The position numbers were made by a program, and so were the translations under genes. Below the pieces are notes generated by a model that saw only the letters and a program-made list of their open reading frames with translations, ran no database searches and was not told the origin of the DNA. Shown piece after piece: positions 7,233-16,017 of a stretch of DNA of 35,384 nucleotides; position 1 is the stretch's first letter, and the number at the start of each line of letters is the position of its first letter. The stretch is from assembly GCA_934647165.1 (NCBI GenBank), contig CAKUFA010000025.1, positions 1 through 35,384 on the forward strand, read 5' to 3'. Source of the DNA: an uncultured Clostridia bacterium (GTDB lineage: Bacteria > Bacillota > Clostridia > Christensenellales > Aristaeellaceae).

Positions 7233-7483
7233 GCTTTTTTATCCTCCTGAGGACGAAGGGTAATCTTTGCAGCATCGTCCTTGCGCAGTGTTAGCGCATA
7301 ACCGCGCAGATGAATTTCCAACGGATCGCCCATCGGCGCTGTTTTCTGCAATGTTACGCGGACACCGGGCGTCAATCCCATATCCAGCAAATGCCGATGC
7401 AGCGCTCCCTCACCGCCTACCTGATCCACAATGCCGCTTTCCCCCGGCACAAGCTGTGCAAGATTGTTCTTTTTCCCTTCCAC
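7229..7483 (-). CDS. feoA: FeoA, SH3-like partner of FeoB
   Basis: The protein has the FeoA fold: LVPGESGIVDQV, then the long-helix block LHRHLLDMGLTPGVRVTLQKTAPMGDPLEIHLRGYALTLR. I place the start at GTG 7483 (84 residues) because GAGGTG (7491-7496) sits 7 bases upstream and the promoter at 7524-7552 would start transcription near 7517. The ATG at 7513 (94 residues) has no Shine-Dalgarno site and would leave a leader of only about 4 bases, so it could be used only by a nearly leaderless message. FeoA is thought to bind FeoB and tune its GTPase or pore. Confidence 0.9.
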   Translation of the reverse strand: MEGKKNNLAQLVPGESGIVDQVGGEGALHRHLLDMGLTPGVRVTLQKTAPMGDPLEIHLRGYALTLRKDDAAKITLRPQEDKKA

Positions 7484-7515
7484 TTCGTGCCACCTCACCT
7501 TCACAGTTTTCATAT

Positions 7516-7531
7516 GCTAACATAAGATAGC
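7516..7531. repeat. Imperfect dyad over the feo -10 region
   Basis: GCTAAC (7516-7521) and GATAGC (7526-7531) form an inverted repeat matching at five of six pairs, lying across the -10 box and the expected start point. It could be an operator for an iron regulator, but it does not match the Fur or DtxR consensus I know. Confidence 0.3.
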
Positions 7532-7552
7532 ACGTACTAATTTTAATGTCAA
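7524..7552 (-). promoter_or_regulatory. feo operon promoter
   Basis: TTGACA (7547-7552) and TATCTT (7524-7529) are separated by 17 bases on the minus strand. The TGA within TTGACA (7549-7551) is the stop codon of the upstream M50 protease gene. Confidence 0.85.
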
Positions 7553-8460
7553 CCCATATTGGATCCCTTTTTCTCTTTTTTCAGCAAAATGCGGCAACTT
7601 TCTCCCGGTGTTTCCAGATAGGCGGAAATAACATCGGTCTCCCAACAGGAACCGAGGAGCGAAAGCGTTCCTGATTCTACCAGAAGCACCTGCACACAGC
7701 GGCGTGCAGGCAGTGCGGTGACAATCCTGCGCAGTGGTGTTGTTGTCACAACGGCTATCGACAATACAGGTAAATGTCCCTTTTGTTCCAACAGAATTTT
7801 CCGTGCAAGCAGCTGCCGTATTTGCCGAAGGGCATTTGTCTCCGTGCCCGCCCATGCTGCATAAATCAACAAGCATCCACAAGCTGCCAAGGATAGATTC
7901 CATGTTCCGAAGCGCCAGACCATAATCACGCTTGCGGCACAGCATAGGCACCCTGCAGCTGTGCCAAGGATATGCATGATGCGCGCTGTTGCAGCAGTTT
8001 TCACAAAGCATTCCAGCACGAGCGCCAGCATTCGTCCGCCATCAAGCGGCAGACAGGGTAACAGGTTCATCAACAGAAAGCCCGCATTGATTATAAACAA
8101 CTGGCGGCCAATTGCCTTCGGAAGCATACCACATCTGGTCAGAGCCAATGACAAAGAGCATAGCAGCAGGGTCATCCCGGGACCGGCAAGCAGCACGGCA
8201 AAACGCCGCAAAGGGGAAAGTCTGCCCTCATCCTCCATGCGCATAAGCGCACCCAAAGGAAGCCACTCTACTTCCTCCGGCACTTCACCGAGAATAAACG
8301 CCATCACTGCATGGGCAGCTTCATGCAACAGGATGCATACAGTTGCCATGGCAAACAGCGTTCCTTTTCCGCAAAGCACCATGTAAAGCATTACTGCTGC
8401 TGTTCCGGGATGCATCGTCACTCGCGTTCTACCAATGGATGCAATTTGCCAATTGCTCAT
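7549..8460 (-). CDS. SpoIVFB-like site-2 (M50) intramembrane metalloprotease
   Basis: A 303-residue multi-pass membrane protein. It carries the zinc motif HEAAH (46-50) within a membrane helix, the AGPG block at 92-95 and the second metal motif NLLPCLPLDGGR (132-143, Asp140 as ligand). The C-terminal part (about 225-303) resembles the CBS-like tail of SpoIVFB. In B. subtilis SpoIVFB cuts pro-sigma-K in the mother cell during sporulation. The gene overlaps the upstream LytM-domain gene by 4 bases, which is the spoIVFA-spoIVFB arrangement, so a sporulation role is likely if this organism sporulates. The sigma-K substrate is not in the window. Confidence 0.88.
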   Translation of the reverse strand: MSNWQIASIGRTRVTMHPGTAAVMLYMVLCGKGTLFAMATVCILLHEAAHAVMAFILGEVPEEVEWLPLGALMRMEDEGRLSPLRRFAVLLAGPGMTLLLCSLSLALTRCGMLPKAIGRQLFIINAGFLLMNLLPCLPLDGGRMLALVLECFVKTAATARIMHILGTAAGCLCCAASVIMVWRFGTWNLSLAACGCLLIYAAWAGTETNALRQIRQLLARKILLEQKGHLPVLSIAVVTTTPLRRIVTALPARRCVQVLLVESGTLSLLGSCWETDVISAYLETPGESCRILLKKEKKGSNMG

Positions 8461-9122
8461 GTTGCGCTGGCCAGGAACATTGTCGGTTCCACACTTCGTC
8501 CATCTTGCCGCAATTCAAAAGCGCAATCTGCACCTTGCGCAAGTTCGCCAAGTATATCGCCACGCTCCACAGCGTCCCCCGTCTGAACTGCAATAGTTTG
8601 CAGATTACCGCATAGGCAGCTCACACCATCGTCTCGCAGAATTTGCACCATGCGTTCCTCTTTGTCACCATGGTAAATGCCTATCACTTCCCCAGCCATG
8701 GGCGCTATTACCGTTCGATTTTCAGTATGCAGAAGTACATAAGGCTCTGCTTCACTCCATGCATGCACCATTTCGCCGCCAGAAACGGGCATCAGCAATT
8801 TTTCGACATCTGTGCTGCTAAAAACAAGCTGCGCTTCCGGGAAAAGTTTGCTCACGAAGGAAAGCTTGCCCAAGTGATCGTCCAACAGCATATCACTGGC
8901 GGCCATTGTCAGCACGGTGTCGGTTAGGTTTTCTGCTCCGGGTAAGGCCCCCTCACGGAGCGCTACCAAGCACAACAGCAGTGCTGCTGCAATGGACAGA
9001 TTACGAGTCAGTTGCATTGCACCGGGCAATCGAACTTTTTTCTTTTGCCTTTCGTTTTTCGTCTGCAGTCGATGACGAATCTGCATTTCACCAACGGTGG
9101 TTATACCGTTCTTTTCTTCCAT
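8457..9122 (-). CDS. SpoIVFA-like membrane protein with degenerate LytM/M23 domain
   Basis: A 221-residue protein: a basic, charged N-terminus of about 40 residues, one membrane helix (about 42-60), then an extracytoplasmic region ending in an M23-like fold (VIAPMAGEVIGIYHGDKEERMVQI...GDAVERGDILGEL). The usual catalytic HxH near the end is replaced by CAFEL, so peptidase activity is not expected. That fits SpoIVFA, a non-catalytic LytM protein that holds SpoIVFB in check. ATG 9122 is used here; TTG 9125 is the alternative. The Shine-Dalgarno AGGAGG lies inside a strong hairpin (9131-9164). Confidence 0.82.
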   Translation of the reverse strand: MEEKNGITTVGEMQIRHRLQTKNERQKKKVRLPGAMQLTRNLSIAAALLLCLVALREGALPGAENLTDTVLTMAASDMLLDDHLGKLSFVSKLFPEAQLVFSSTDVEKLLMPVSGGEMVHAWSEAEPYVLLHTENRTVIAPMAGEVIGIYHGDKEERMVQILRDDGVSCLCGNLQTIAVQTGDAVERGDILGELAQGADCAFELRQDGRSVEPTMFLASAT

Positions 9123-9130
9123 CAAAAATC

Positions 9131-9164
9131 AGCCTCCTCCGCCATGATGTATGCGAAGGAGGCT
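9131..9164 (-). terminator. Hairpin acting as terminator and carrying the next gene's ribosome site
   Basis: On the minus strand AGCCTCCTTCGC (9164-9153) pairs with GCGGAGGAGGCT (9142-9131): 12 base pairs with one G-U and a 10-base loop, followed by GATTTTTG. That is a plausible intrinsic terminator for the long operon ending at 9187. The 3' arm also contains the AGGAGG that serves the SpoIVFA-like gene, so the same structure could hide that ribosome site in any read-through message. Confidence 0.75.
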
Positions 9165-9186
9165 GTTCTGATGCAGCAGCAGGTTT

Positions 9187-10443
9187 TTATTCCAATGTCA
9201 GCGCGCCCTGCTGAACCATGCGATTGAGCGCGCTCTCCAGCGCAATGCGGCCATGGGCGTAAGTAAGCCCACCCTGCATATAGGCTGTGAACGGTGCGCG
9301 CATGGGCGCGTCTGCGCTTAGCTCAACGGATGCACCCGCTACAAAAGTACCAGCTGCCATTACTACCTGATCCTGATAGCCGGGCATATCCCACGGTTCC
9401 GGCAGCGCCATGCTGTCAATCGGCGATGCCATTTGAATTCCCTGGCAGAAAGCCACAAGCCGCTCAGGCGTGTTCATCTGGATGGCCTGAATAATGTCTG
9501 CCCTTGGCGCATCCGCAGTGGGGGTTGTGGCCATGCCAAGCTCCTCAAAAACGCGGGCAGCAAGGCATGCTGTCTTCAGCGCCTGGCTTACTGTATGCGG
9601 CGCCATGAACAATCCTTGATAGAAGGGTTGATAGCTGCCTGCATAGGAGCCGACTTCCAGGCCGATACCAGGTGCAGTTAATCGATAGGAAATACGCTCA
9701 ATAGCATCCTGTGTACCCACTACATAGCCGCCTGTAGGAGCAAGACCGCCGCCGGGGTTTTTAATCAGACTTCCCACGCACACGTCCGCTCCATAGTGCG
9801 ACGGTTCTTTTTCACACACAAACTCGCCATAACAGTTGTCTACCATCAATCGCACGCCTGGATACTTTTCGTGCAGCATTTGCGCAAGAGGTGCGAAGGC
9901 CTGCGGCATGAGCGACGGCCGCCATGCATAGCCACGGCTGCGCTGGGCAATCACCAAGGTAGTTTGGGGCGTCATGGCGTGCGCCACAGCCTCCAAATCG
10001 ATTTCGCCCTTTTCTGTCAGTTCCACCTGATCATAGACAACGCCCATTTCCTTCAAAGAGCCAATGGGTGCTTTCCCTTCGCCCATTCCGATAATGCCTT
10101 CCAGCGTATCGTAGGGTTTTCCTGTAGCGCTCAACACGTGATCGCCTGGCAGCAGCAGACCAAACAAGCACAACGAAATCGCATGCGTACCACTGGCGAT
10201 CTGCGGCCGCACAATGGCTGCTTCCGTGCCAAAAAGCTGTGCGAATACCTTTTCCAGGGTATCGCGTCCAACATCATCATATCCGTAACCTGTTGTCGGC
10301 GCAAAATGGCGATAAGCCACCTGATGCTCCTGAAAAGTTGCAAGAACGCGCCTTGTCCCCAGCTCCTCCATCCGGTCAATGCGGGCAAAAGCGTCCTTGA
10401 GCCCTTCTTCTGCATGCTTGATTCTTTCTTCAATGCTCTTCAT
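9187..10443 (-). CDS. Methionine gamma-lyase family PLP enzyme (YnbB-like)
   Basis: A 418-residue fold-type I PLP enzyme of the family annotated as methionine gamma-lyase/aluminium-resistance protein (B. subtilis YnbB). It has GTEAAIVRPQIASGTHAISL (cofactor phosphate loop), MVDNCYGEFVCEKEP (Asp near the pyridine nitrogen) and the PLP lysine in GSLIKNPGGGLAPTGGY. Substrate and physiological role are not known from sequence. The ATG at 10443 has AAGGAG at 9 bases; it overlaps the end of miaA by 14 bases, so the two are co-transcribed. The longer frame to 10521 only extends into miaA. Confidence 0.9.
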   Translation of the reverse strand: MKSIEERIKHAEEGLKDAFARIDRMEELGTRRVLATFQEHQVAYRHFAPTTGYGYDDVGRDTLEKVFAQLFGTEAAIVRPQIASGTHAISLCLFGLLLPGDHVLSATGKPYDTLEGIIGMGEGKAPIGSLKEMGVVYDQVELTEKGEIDLEAVAHAMTPQTTLVIAQRSRGYAWRPSLMPQAFAPLAQMLHEKYPGVRLMVDNCYGEFVCEKEPSHYGADVCVGSLIKNPGGGLAPTGGYVVGTQDAIERISYRLTAPGIGLEVGSYAGSYQPFYQGLFMAPHTVSQALKTACLAARVFEELGMATTPTADAPRADIIQAIQMNTPERLVAFCQGIQMASPIDSMALPEPWDMPGYQDQVVMAAGTFVAGASVELSADAPMRAPFTAYMQGGLTYAHGRIALESALNRMVQQGALTLE

Positions 10444-11374
10444 AATTGCTTTCTCCTTGCGTATACCAACTTGCCAGTTGTTCATAGGCCTCAGGCAACA
10501 ACGCATTAACCCATAGCACATCTTCTTCGCGCCGCATCCACGTTAGCTGCCGTTTTGCATAGTGCCGCGTTCCCTTTTTCAGCTCGTCTATTGCAGTTTC
10601 CAGTGTGCACTCTCCGCGCAGAAAGGGAATCAATTCCTTGTAGCCCAGTCCTTTCATAGCCTGCGCCGTAGCAGGTACGCCATTTGCGAGCAATGTCCGC
10701 ACCTCATCCACAAGTCCTGCTTTTATCATTTGGTCCACCCGTTGCTCGATGCGGTGATAGAGCACTGCACGATCCATGGCTAGCGATGCGACACGATAGC
10801 GAAAGGGTGGCTCTTCCTCCACCTGCTTTTGCTGGGAAAATGGCACGCCTGTCAGCTCATACACTTCAAGTGCGCGGATAACACGGCGCACATCATTGAT
10901 GGGCAGGCGCTCCGCCGTTGCAGCATCTACTGCATGCAAACGCGCATGAAGCGCTTCCTTCCCTCCTGGTGCATCCGCCTCCTGTTGAAGCTGTGCCCGA
11001 ATGGCTTCATCCGCACACACGGCGCCCATAGCCATTGGATGCCGAAGAGCCCGCAGATATAGCCCTGTTCCGCCTATAAACAATACGCGATGGCCCCGCC
11101 GGAAGATTCCTTCCGCCGTTTCTTCGGCCATTTGCTGATACTGCGCCACACTGAAGCTATCCGTTGGATCGCATATGTCCAACATATGATGGAGTATGCC
11201 CTCCATCTCCTGTGCTGTAGGCTTGGCTGTGCCGATGTCCATCTGCCTGTAAATCTGCATGGAATCCATGCAGATAATCTCGCAACCATAAGCTTTGGCC
11301 AGGCGGATAGACAGCGACGTTTTTCCACTGGCCGTCGGTCCTGTAAGCACCCAACATTCTCTGCGCTTTTCCAT
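10430..11374 (-). CDS. miaA: tRNA dimethylallyltransferase MiaA
   Basis: A 314-residue protein with the P-loop GPTASGKTS (12-20), the DSMQIYR motif, GTAKPTAQE, GGTGLYLRAL and the RVIRALEVYELTG block of the family. It transfers dimethylallyl from DMAPP to A37 of tRNAs that read UNN codons. The product is the substrate of MiaB, encoded in the same run. The ribosome site GAGGTGA begins next to the mutL stop codon, and the ATG lies 11 bases past the mutL end. No hfq gene follows, unlike the common miaA-hfq order. Confidence 0.96.
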   Translation of the reverse strand: MEKRRECWVLTGPTASGKTSLSIRLAKAYGCEIICMDSMQIYRQMDIGTAKPTAQEMEGILHHMLDICDPTDSFSVAQYQQMAEETAEGIFRRGHRVLFIGGTGLYLRALRHPMAMGAVCADEAIRAQLQQEADAPGGKEALHARLHAVDAATAERLPINDVRRVIRALEVYELTGVPFSQQKQVEEEPPFRYRVASLAMDRAVLYHRIEQRVDQMIKAGLVDEVRTLLANGVPATAQAMKGLGYKELIPFLRGECTLETAIDELKKGTRHYAKRQLTWMRREEDVLWVNALLPEAYEQLASWYTQGESNYEEH

Positions 11375-11385
11375 CCTGCGTCACC

Positions 11386-13347
11386 TCACTGAATCCGGTG
11401 GAAGCGTTTATCCAGTTCGCGGTGGCTGATGGAAACCACAAGAGGCCGTCCATGCGGACATGTTGGCGTCACATGCTGGTCAATCATTCGGCTCACCAGG
11501 TCGCGGATCGCATCTTCGCTAAGCGAATCGCCGCCCTTCACAGCCTTTTTGCATGCAAGCTGCAAAATAGCACTGCGCCGCTTTTCCATACTGATGATTC
11601 CCCGCACGCTTTGCAGTTGATCCAGCACATCATGCAAAAAATCCGCAGCCTGCGGTTGACCTAGCACCATGGGAAGCGAACGCACCGATACCTCGCTGTC
11701 GCCAAAGGATTCTACGGTCATCCCGATACTTTCAAGCAGTTCTCTGTTTTCTTCAAGCAGCTGCTGTTCCCGTCGCGATACGGAAACCACTAGTGGGAGA
11801 AGCAATTCCTGCCCCGCTTCATGCTGATCATAGGCATGGCTTAGTTTGTCAAACAGCAATCGCTCATGCACGGCATGCTGGTCAATCATCAGCAGATGAT
11901 CCTCGTATTCCACAAGGATAAACGTGTTGAATACCACGCCAAGCAACTTCATCAGTTTAGGCGCTTCCGGCAGGAAAGACGGAACTTGCTCCGCGTGCGT
12001 TTCTTCTGCTTTCACCGGCTGGCTGGTCACAGGCGGCGGGAGGGTCTCCGGCTGCATGTATTGCCGAGCGGAAACGCTTTGCTGCTGAAGGATCGGTTTG
12101 GTTGCCGGAAGTGAAAAACGCTGTGAAAAATCCATGCTGGCAACAGGTGTTTGTTGTGCTGCATTGGATGCCGTGGCAGGTGCTGGAACGGTTGCATGCA
12201 TCGTCACAGCTGTTTTTTCATTCGCGATAGAATTTGGTTTGCTTTTTTCTGCAAAAACCGACATCGGTTGAATTGTGGACGTTTTTGATACCTGCACAGG
12301 GACTGCAGTTTGCTTTTCCTCATTTAACAGCATGGCTGTCGGGTGCTCTAGTGCATCACGATCCGTAATGCTGTCGCGCACAATGTCTTCCACGGCCTGC
12401 GCTACTGCATGTTCGTTTTGAAAACGTACCTCCAGCTTGTTGGGATGCACGTTCACATCCACTGCATCAAATGGCATGGTTAAGTGCAACACGCAGGTTG
12501 GATATTTGCCGATCATCACCCGTTCCCGCACACCGCTTTCCACTGCGGCTGACAGAAGACCGCTGTGCATATATCGTCCGTTGACGAAAAAGGATTCATG
12601 GCCGCGGTTGCCGCGCGCACCATCACCAATGCCTACATAGCCATCCAGCACAAGTCCTGCTTCGCAGCCATGTACCTTGCGCATGGTGCGCCGCATTTCT
12701 GCGCCGTAAATGCTGTAAACAGCCGATTCAAGCTGTCCATCTCCTGCTGAATGATATAGCGTTTTGCCCTGGCTGATATACCGGAAAGACACATCCGGCC
12801 GAGACAGAATCATATGCATCATCAAATCCGACACAAGCCCTGCCTCTGTCACGGGCTTTTTGAGAAATTTCAACCGAACAGGCGTGTTAAAGAACAAATC
12901 CCGTACCACGAAGGTCGTCCCCTGCGGACACGCTGTTTCTTCAATGCTGACAAACTGGCCGCCTTCGTTTTGCACTTTCACGCCGGTTTCTTCATCGCTT
13001 GTTCTGGTTGTGCAGCTCACTTTTGCAACAGCCGCGATGGAAGCTAGGGCCTCGCCGCGGAATCCCAAGGTTGCAATAGCATTCAGGTCGTCTGCTGCGG
13101 TAATTTTACTGGTCGCATGCCGTTCAAAGGCCATGCGGATTTCACTTTGCCGAATCCCGCTGCCGTTATCCGTCACACGGAAATAGCTGATGCCGCCATC
13201 GCGAATTTCCACTGTCACAGCGGTTGCACCTGCATCCAGGCTGTTTTCCACCAGCTCCTTGATTGCCGCCGACGGACGTTCCACCACTTCGCCAGCTGCA
13301 ATTTTGCCGATAACCTCTTGGGACAAAAGGCGAATCATGCCCGCCAT
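11386..13347 (-). CDS. mutL: DNA mismatch repair protein MutL (endonuclease type)
   Basis: A 653-residue MutL. The GHKL ATPase domain shows KELVENSLDAGA, VTDNGSGI and TLGFRGEALASIAA. A linker of about 100 residues (roughly 345-445) is rich in Thr, Ala, Pro and Gln. The C-terminal domain carries the metal-site motifs of nicking MutL proteins: DQHAVHE from Asp489 to Glu495, ACKK around Cys599 and CPHGRP at Cys630. The last residue of the DQHA(X)2E(X)4E motif is Asp500 rather than Glu, a conservative change that may weaken or tune metal binding. AAGGAAGG lies 6 bases before the ATG. It follows mutS after 28 bases. Confidence 0.97.
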   Translation of the reverse strand: MAGMIRLLSQEVIGKIAAGEVVERPSAAIKELVENSLDAGATAVTVEIRDGGISYFRVTDNGSGIRQSEIRMAFERHATSKITAADDLNAIATLGFRGEALASIAAVAKVSCTTRTSDEETGVKVQNEGGQFVSIEETACPQGTTFVVRDLFFNTPVRLKFLKKPVTEAGLVSDLMMHMILSRPDVSFRYISQGKTLYHSAGDGQLESAVYSIYGAEMRRTMRKVHGCEAGLVLDGYVGIGDGARGNRGHESFFVNGRYMHSGLLSAAVESGVRERVMIGKYPTCVLHLTMPFDAVDVNVHPNKLEVRFQNEHAVAQAVEDIVRDSITDRDALEHPTAMLLNEEKQTAVPVQVSKTSTIQPMSVFAEKSKPNSIANEKTAVTMHATVPAPATASNAAQQTPVASMDFSQRFSLPATKPILQQQSVSARQYMQPETLPPPVTSQPVKAEETHAEQVPSFLPEAPKLMKLLGVVFNTFILVEYEDHLLMIDQHAVHERLLFDKLSHAYDQHEAGQELLLPLVVSVSRREQQLLEENRELLESIGMTVESFGDSEVSVRSLPMVLGQPQAADFLHDVLDQLQSVRGIISMEKRRSAILQLACKKAVKGGDSLSEDAIRDLVSRMIDQHVTPTCPHGRPLVVSISHRELDKRFHRIQ

Positions 13348-13375
13348 TGCACACCTTCCTTCCTACGCTGCCTTA

Positions 13376-15982
13376 TCACAGTTTCCGCGCCTTTTCCCTA
13401 AGCAGGAACAGCTTGTTAATGGCATCCATAGGCGTCAATGCCATCACATCAATGTTCTGCAATTCGTTGATGATCTCTGTCTTGGCATAGTCAAACATAT
13501 CCACCTGTTCATTCTCACGCTTGACATCTTCACCAAGGATGTTCTGTCCGATGGCGTTCTGGTTAATATCGCTCACTTCCAGGCGCGCTTGAATTTCGTG
13601 CGCCCGCACCAGTACAGGATGCGGCACGCCCGCTAAACGCGCAACATGAATGCCGAATGATTTGTCTGCTCCGCCACGTACAATCTTGCGAAGGAAAATA
13701 ACATCCTCGCCATGTTCCTTCACAGAAATGCAGTAGTTTTCAACGCCATCCACGTGTCCTTCCAATTCAGAAAGCTCGTGGTAGTGGGTGGCAAACAGCG
13801 TTTTTGCTCCGACCTTTGATTTGTCGCACAGATACTCCACTACAGCCCATGCAATGGCAAGGCCATCAAAGGTGGAGGTACCGCGGCCAATCTCATCCAA
13901 GATAATGAGGGAGCGTGCTGTTGCATTGCGCAGAATATAGGCCGTTTCGGACATCTCTACCATAAAGGTGCTTTGTCCGCTGGCCAAGTCGTCCGACGCA
14001 CCAACACGGGTGAAAATGCGATCAACAACTGGGATGTGCGCTTCTTTTGCAGGAACAAAGGAGCCGATGTGTGCCATCAGGGTAATCAGCGCCACCTGCC
14101 GCATATAGGTGCTTTTGCCTGCCATGTTGGGTCCTGTGATAATCAGCATCCGCTGATCGTCCTGGTTCATGTGCGTATCGTTGGGCACAAAGCATCCGTC
14201 CTGCATGGTTTGCTCCACCACTGGATGGCGACCATCCACAATGTCCATGCTTCCGTCTGTGGTGATATCCGGCCGCACATAATGGTTGCTCACTGCAATT
14301 CGTGCAAGTGACAAAATGGCATCCAGCGTTTTCAACGCCATGGCTGTGCGTTGAATACGCCCTATCTGCGCCGCAATCTGATCGCGGATTTCACTAAACA
14401 GCTGCAATTCAAGCCGAATGCTTTGCTCTTGCGCTCCAACAATCTTTTGTTCAATTTCCTTCAGCTCCGGTGTCATGTACCGTTCACAGTTGGCCAGCGT
14501 TTGCTTGCGCTGATAGCGCACAGGCACCAATTCGTAATATGAGCGTGTGACCTCGATATAATAGCCGAAAACCTTGTTGTATTGAATGCGGAGATTTTTG
14601 ATACCGGTCGCTTCGCGTTCCTTTTGCTCCAGCTCCAGGATCCACTGCTTGCCGTTGGTCGCTGCCATGCGATACTCATCCAAAATAGAAGAATACCCAT
14701 TGGCAATGATTCCGCCCTCCGTGATGATCACCGGCGCATCCGGATGAATGGCACGAGCAAGAAGTCCTGTCAAATCTTCCAAAGGATCCAGCTGATCGCG
14801 TATATCCCGCACGGCGTCACTTTGGGATTTTTCGAGCAGTGCGCGAATGCCGGGAACCTTTTGCAAGGAAGCACACAGTGCCAAACAATCTCTGGCGTTC
14901 ATGTTCCTGTAGGCCACCTTGCTCAAAAGCCGCTCTACATCATATACGCCCTGCAATTCTTCCGCAAGCGTCATGGTTAGCACGTGCTGCCCGACAAATT
15001 CTTCCACAGCGTCCAAACGTCGATTGATCTTATCCCGGCTCAATAGCGGCTGCTCAATCCAGCTCCTCAGCAAGCGGCCACCCATTGCGGTGGACGTCTT
15101 GTCCATCAACCACAGAAGAGATCCTTTTTTTGCCCGTCCACGAATGCTCTCTGTCAGTTCCAGATTCCGCCGGGTATTGCGATCCAGAAGCATGGTTTCG
15201 TTGCCCTGATAAATGCGCAATCCTGTCATGTGCTCCAAGGCGTTCTTTTGCGTATCACTCAAATAGCGCATCAACGCGCCTGCCGCACAGGCGCCCAACC
15301 GGTATTCGTCTGTCAGTCCCAACGGCGACAGATCTTGCAGGCCAAAATGTTGGCACAACGTTTCCGAAGCGTTCTGATATTGATAAGCGGACGCGCTTTC
15401 TTCCGTGGTGGACACTTCATCCCGCAAGTGGCAGGCGTGAAGCTTCACCAGATCGGAGGTAATGATTTCAATGGGACCGATTCGCGCTACCTCATCTGCC
15501 AGCGTTGCCTCTGCATGCTCTATCTCATGCACGAAAAACTCACCGGTGGATACATCTGCAAACGCAAGACCTGCCCGGTCACCGGAAAAGCATACCGACA
15601 ATAGAAAGTTATTTGCACGTTCATCCAGCATCGCTGGGTCATTAACTGTTCCTGGGGTGATGATGCGAATCACATCCCGCTTAACCAATCCCTTTGCCAG
15701 TGCCGGATCTTCCAGTTGTTCGCAAATAGCTACTTTATACCCTTTTTCAATCAGCTTTTCCACGTAGGTGTTCGCTGCATGATAAGGGATGCCGCACATG
15801 GGGGCACGCTCATCCAGTCCGCAATCCTTACCGGTAAGCGTTAGTTCCAGCTCATGAGACACCAGCTTCGCATCATCAAAGAACATCTCGTAAAAATCAC
15901 CCAAACGGAAAAACAGAATGCAATCCTTGTATTTGGCCTTCATGGTCAGATACTGCTGCATCATGGGTGTAACGCCAGCCAT
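13376..15982 (-). CDS. mutS: DNA mismatch recognition protein MutS
   Basis: An 868-residue MutS1-type protein. The mismatch-wedge motif is in FFRLGDFYEMF near the N-terminus, and the C-terminal ABC-type ATPase has Walker A GPNMAGKST (about 616-624), the Walker B DEIGRGTSTFDG and the ATHYHEL switch. A C-terminal tail beyond the ATPase is present. MutS finds mispairs and recruits MutL. The start is ATG 15982 because GAGGAGG sits 7 bases upstream; the longer frame to 16003 has no such support. It sits between ymcA and mutL as in Bacillus, but without cotE. Confidence 0.97.
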   Translation of the reverse strand: MAGVTPMMQQYLTMKAKYKDCILFFRLGDFYEMFFDDAKLVSHELELTLTGKDCGLDERAPMCGIPYHAANTYVEKLIEKGYKVAICEQLEDPALAKGLVKRDVIRIITPGTVNDPAMLDERANNFLLSVCFSGDRAGLAFADVSTGEFFVHEIEHAEATLADEVARIGPIEIITSDLVKLHACHLRDEVSTTEESASAYQYQNASETLCQHFGLQDLSPLGLTDEYRLGACAAGALMRYLSDTQKNALEHMTGLRIYQGNETMLLDRNTRRNLELTESIRGRAKKGSLLWLMDKTSTAMGGRLLRSWIEQPLLSRDKINRRLDAVEEFVGQHVLTMTLAEELQGVYDVERLLSKVAYRNMNARDCLALCASLQKVPGIRALLEKSQSDAVRDIRDQLDPLEDLTGLLARAIHPDAPVIITEGGIIANGYSSILDEYRMAATNGKQWILELEQKEREATGIKNLRIQYNKVFGYYIEVTRSYYELVPVRYQRKQTLANCERYMTPELKEIEQKIVGAQEQSIRLELQLFSEIRDQIAAQIGRIQRTAMALKTLDAILSLARIAVSNHYVRPDITTDGSMDIVDGRHPVVEQTMQDGCFVPNDTHMNQDDQRMLIITGPNMAGKSTYMRQVALITLMAHIGSFVPAKEAHIPVVDRIFTRVGASDDLASGQSTFMVEMSETAYILRNATARSLIILDEIGRGTSTFDGLAIAWAVVEYLCDKSKVGAKTLFATHYHELSELEGHVDGVENYCISVKEHGEDVIFLRKIVRGGADKSFGIHVARLAGVPHPVLVRAHEIQARLEVSDINQNAIGQNILGEDVKRENEQVDMFDYAKTEIINELQNIDVMALTPMDAINKLFLLREKARKL

Positions 15983-16017
15983 GAATTGTCCTCCTCTGTG
16001 CAAGCTTGTCTTATTTT

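Noticed and set aside
7514..7560. Fur or DtxR box in the feo promoter
   Set aside because: The dyad at 7516-7531 does not match either consensus; only a generic operator candidate was kept.
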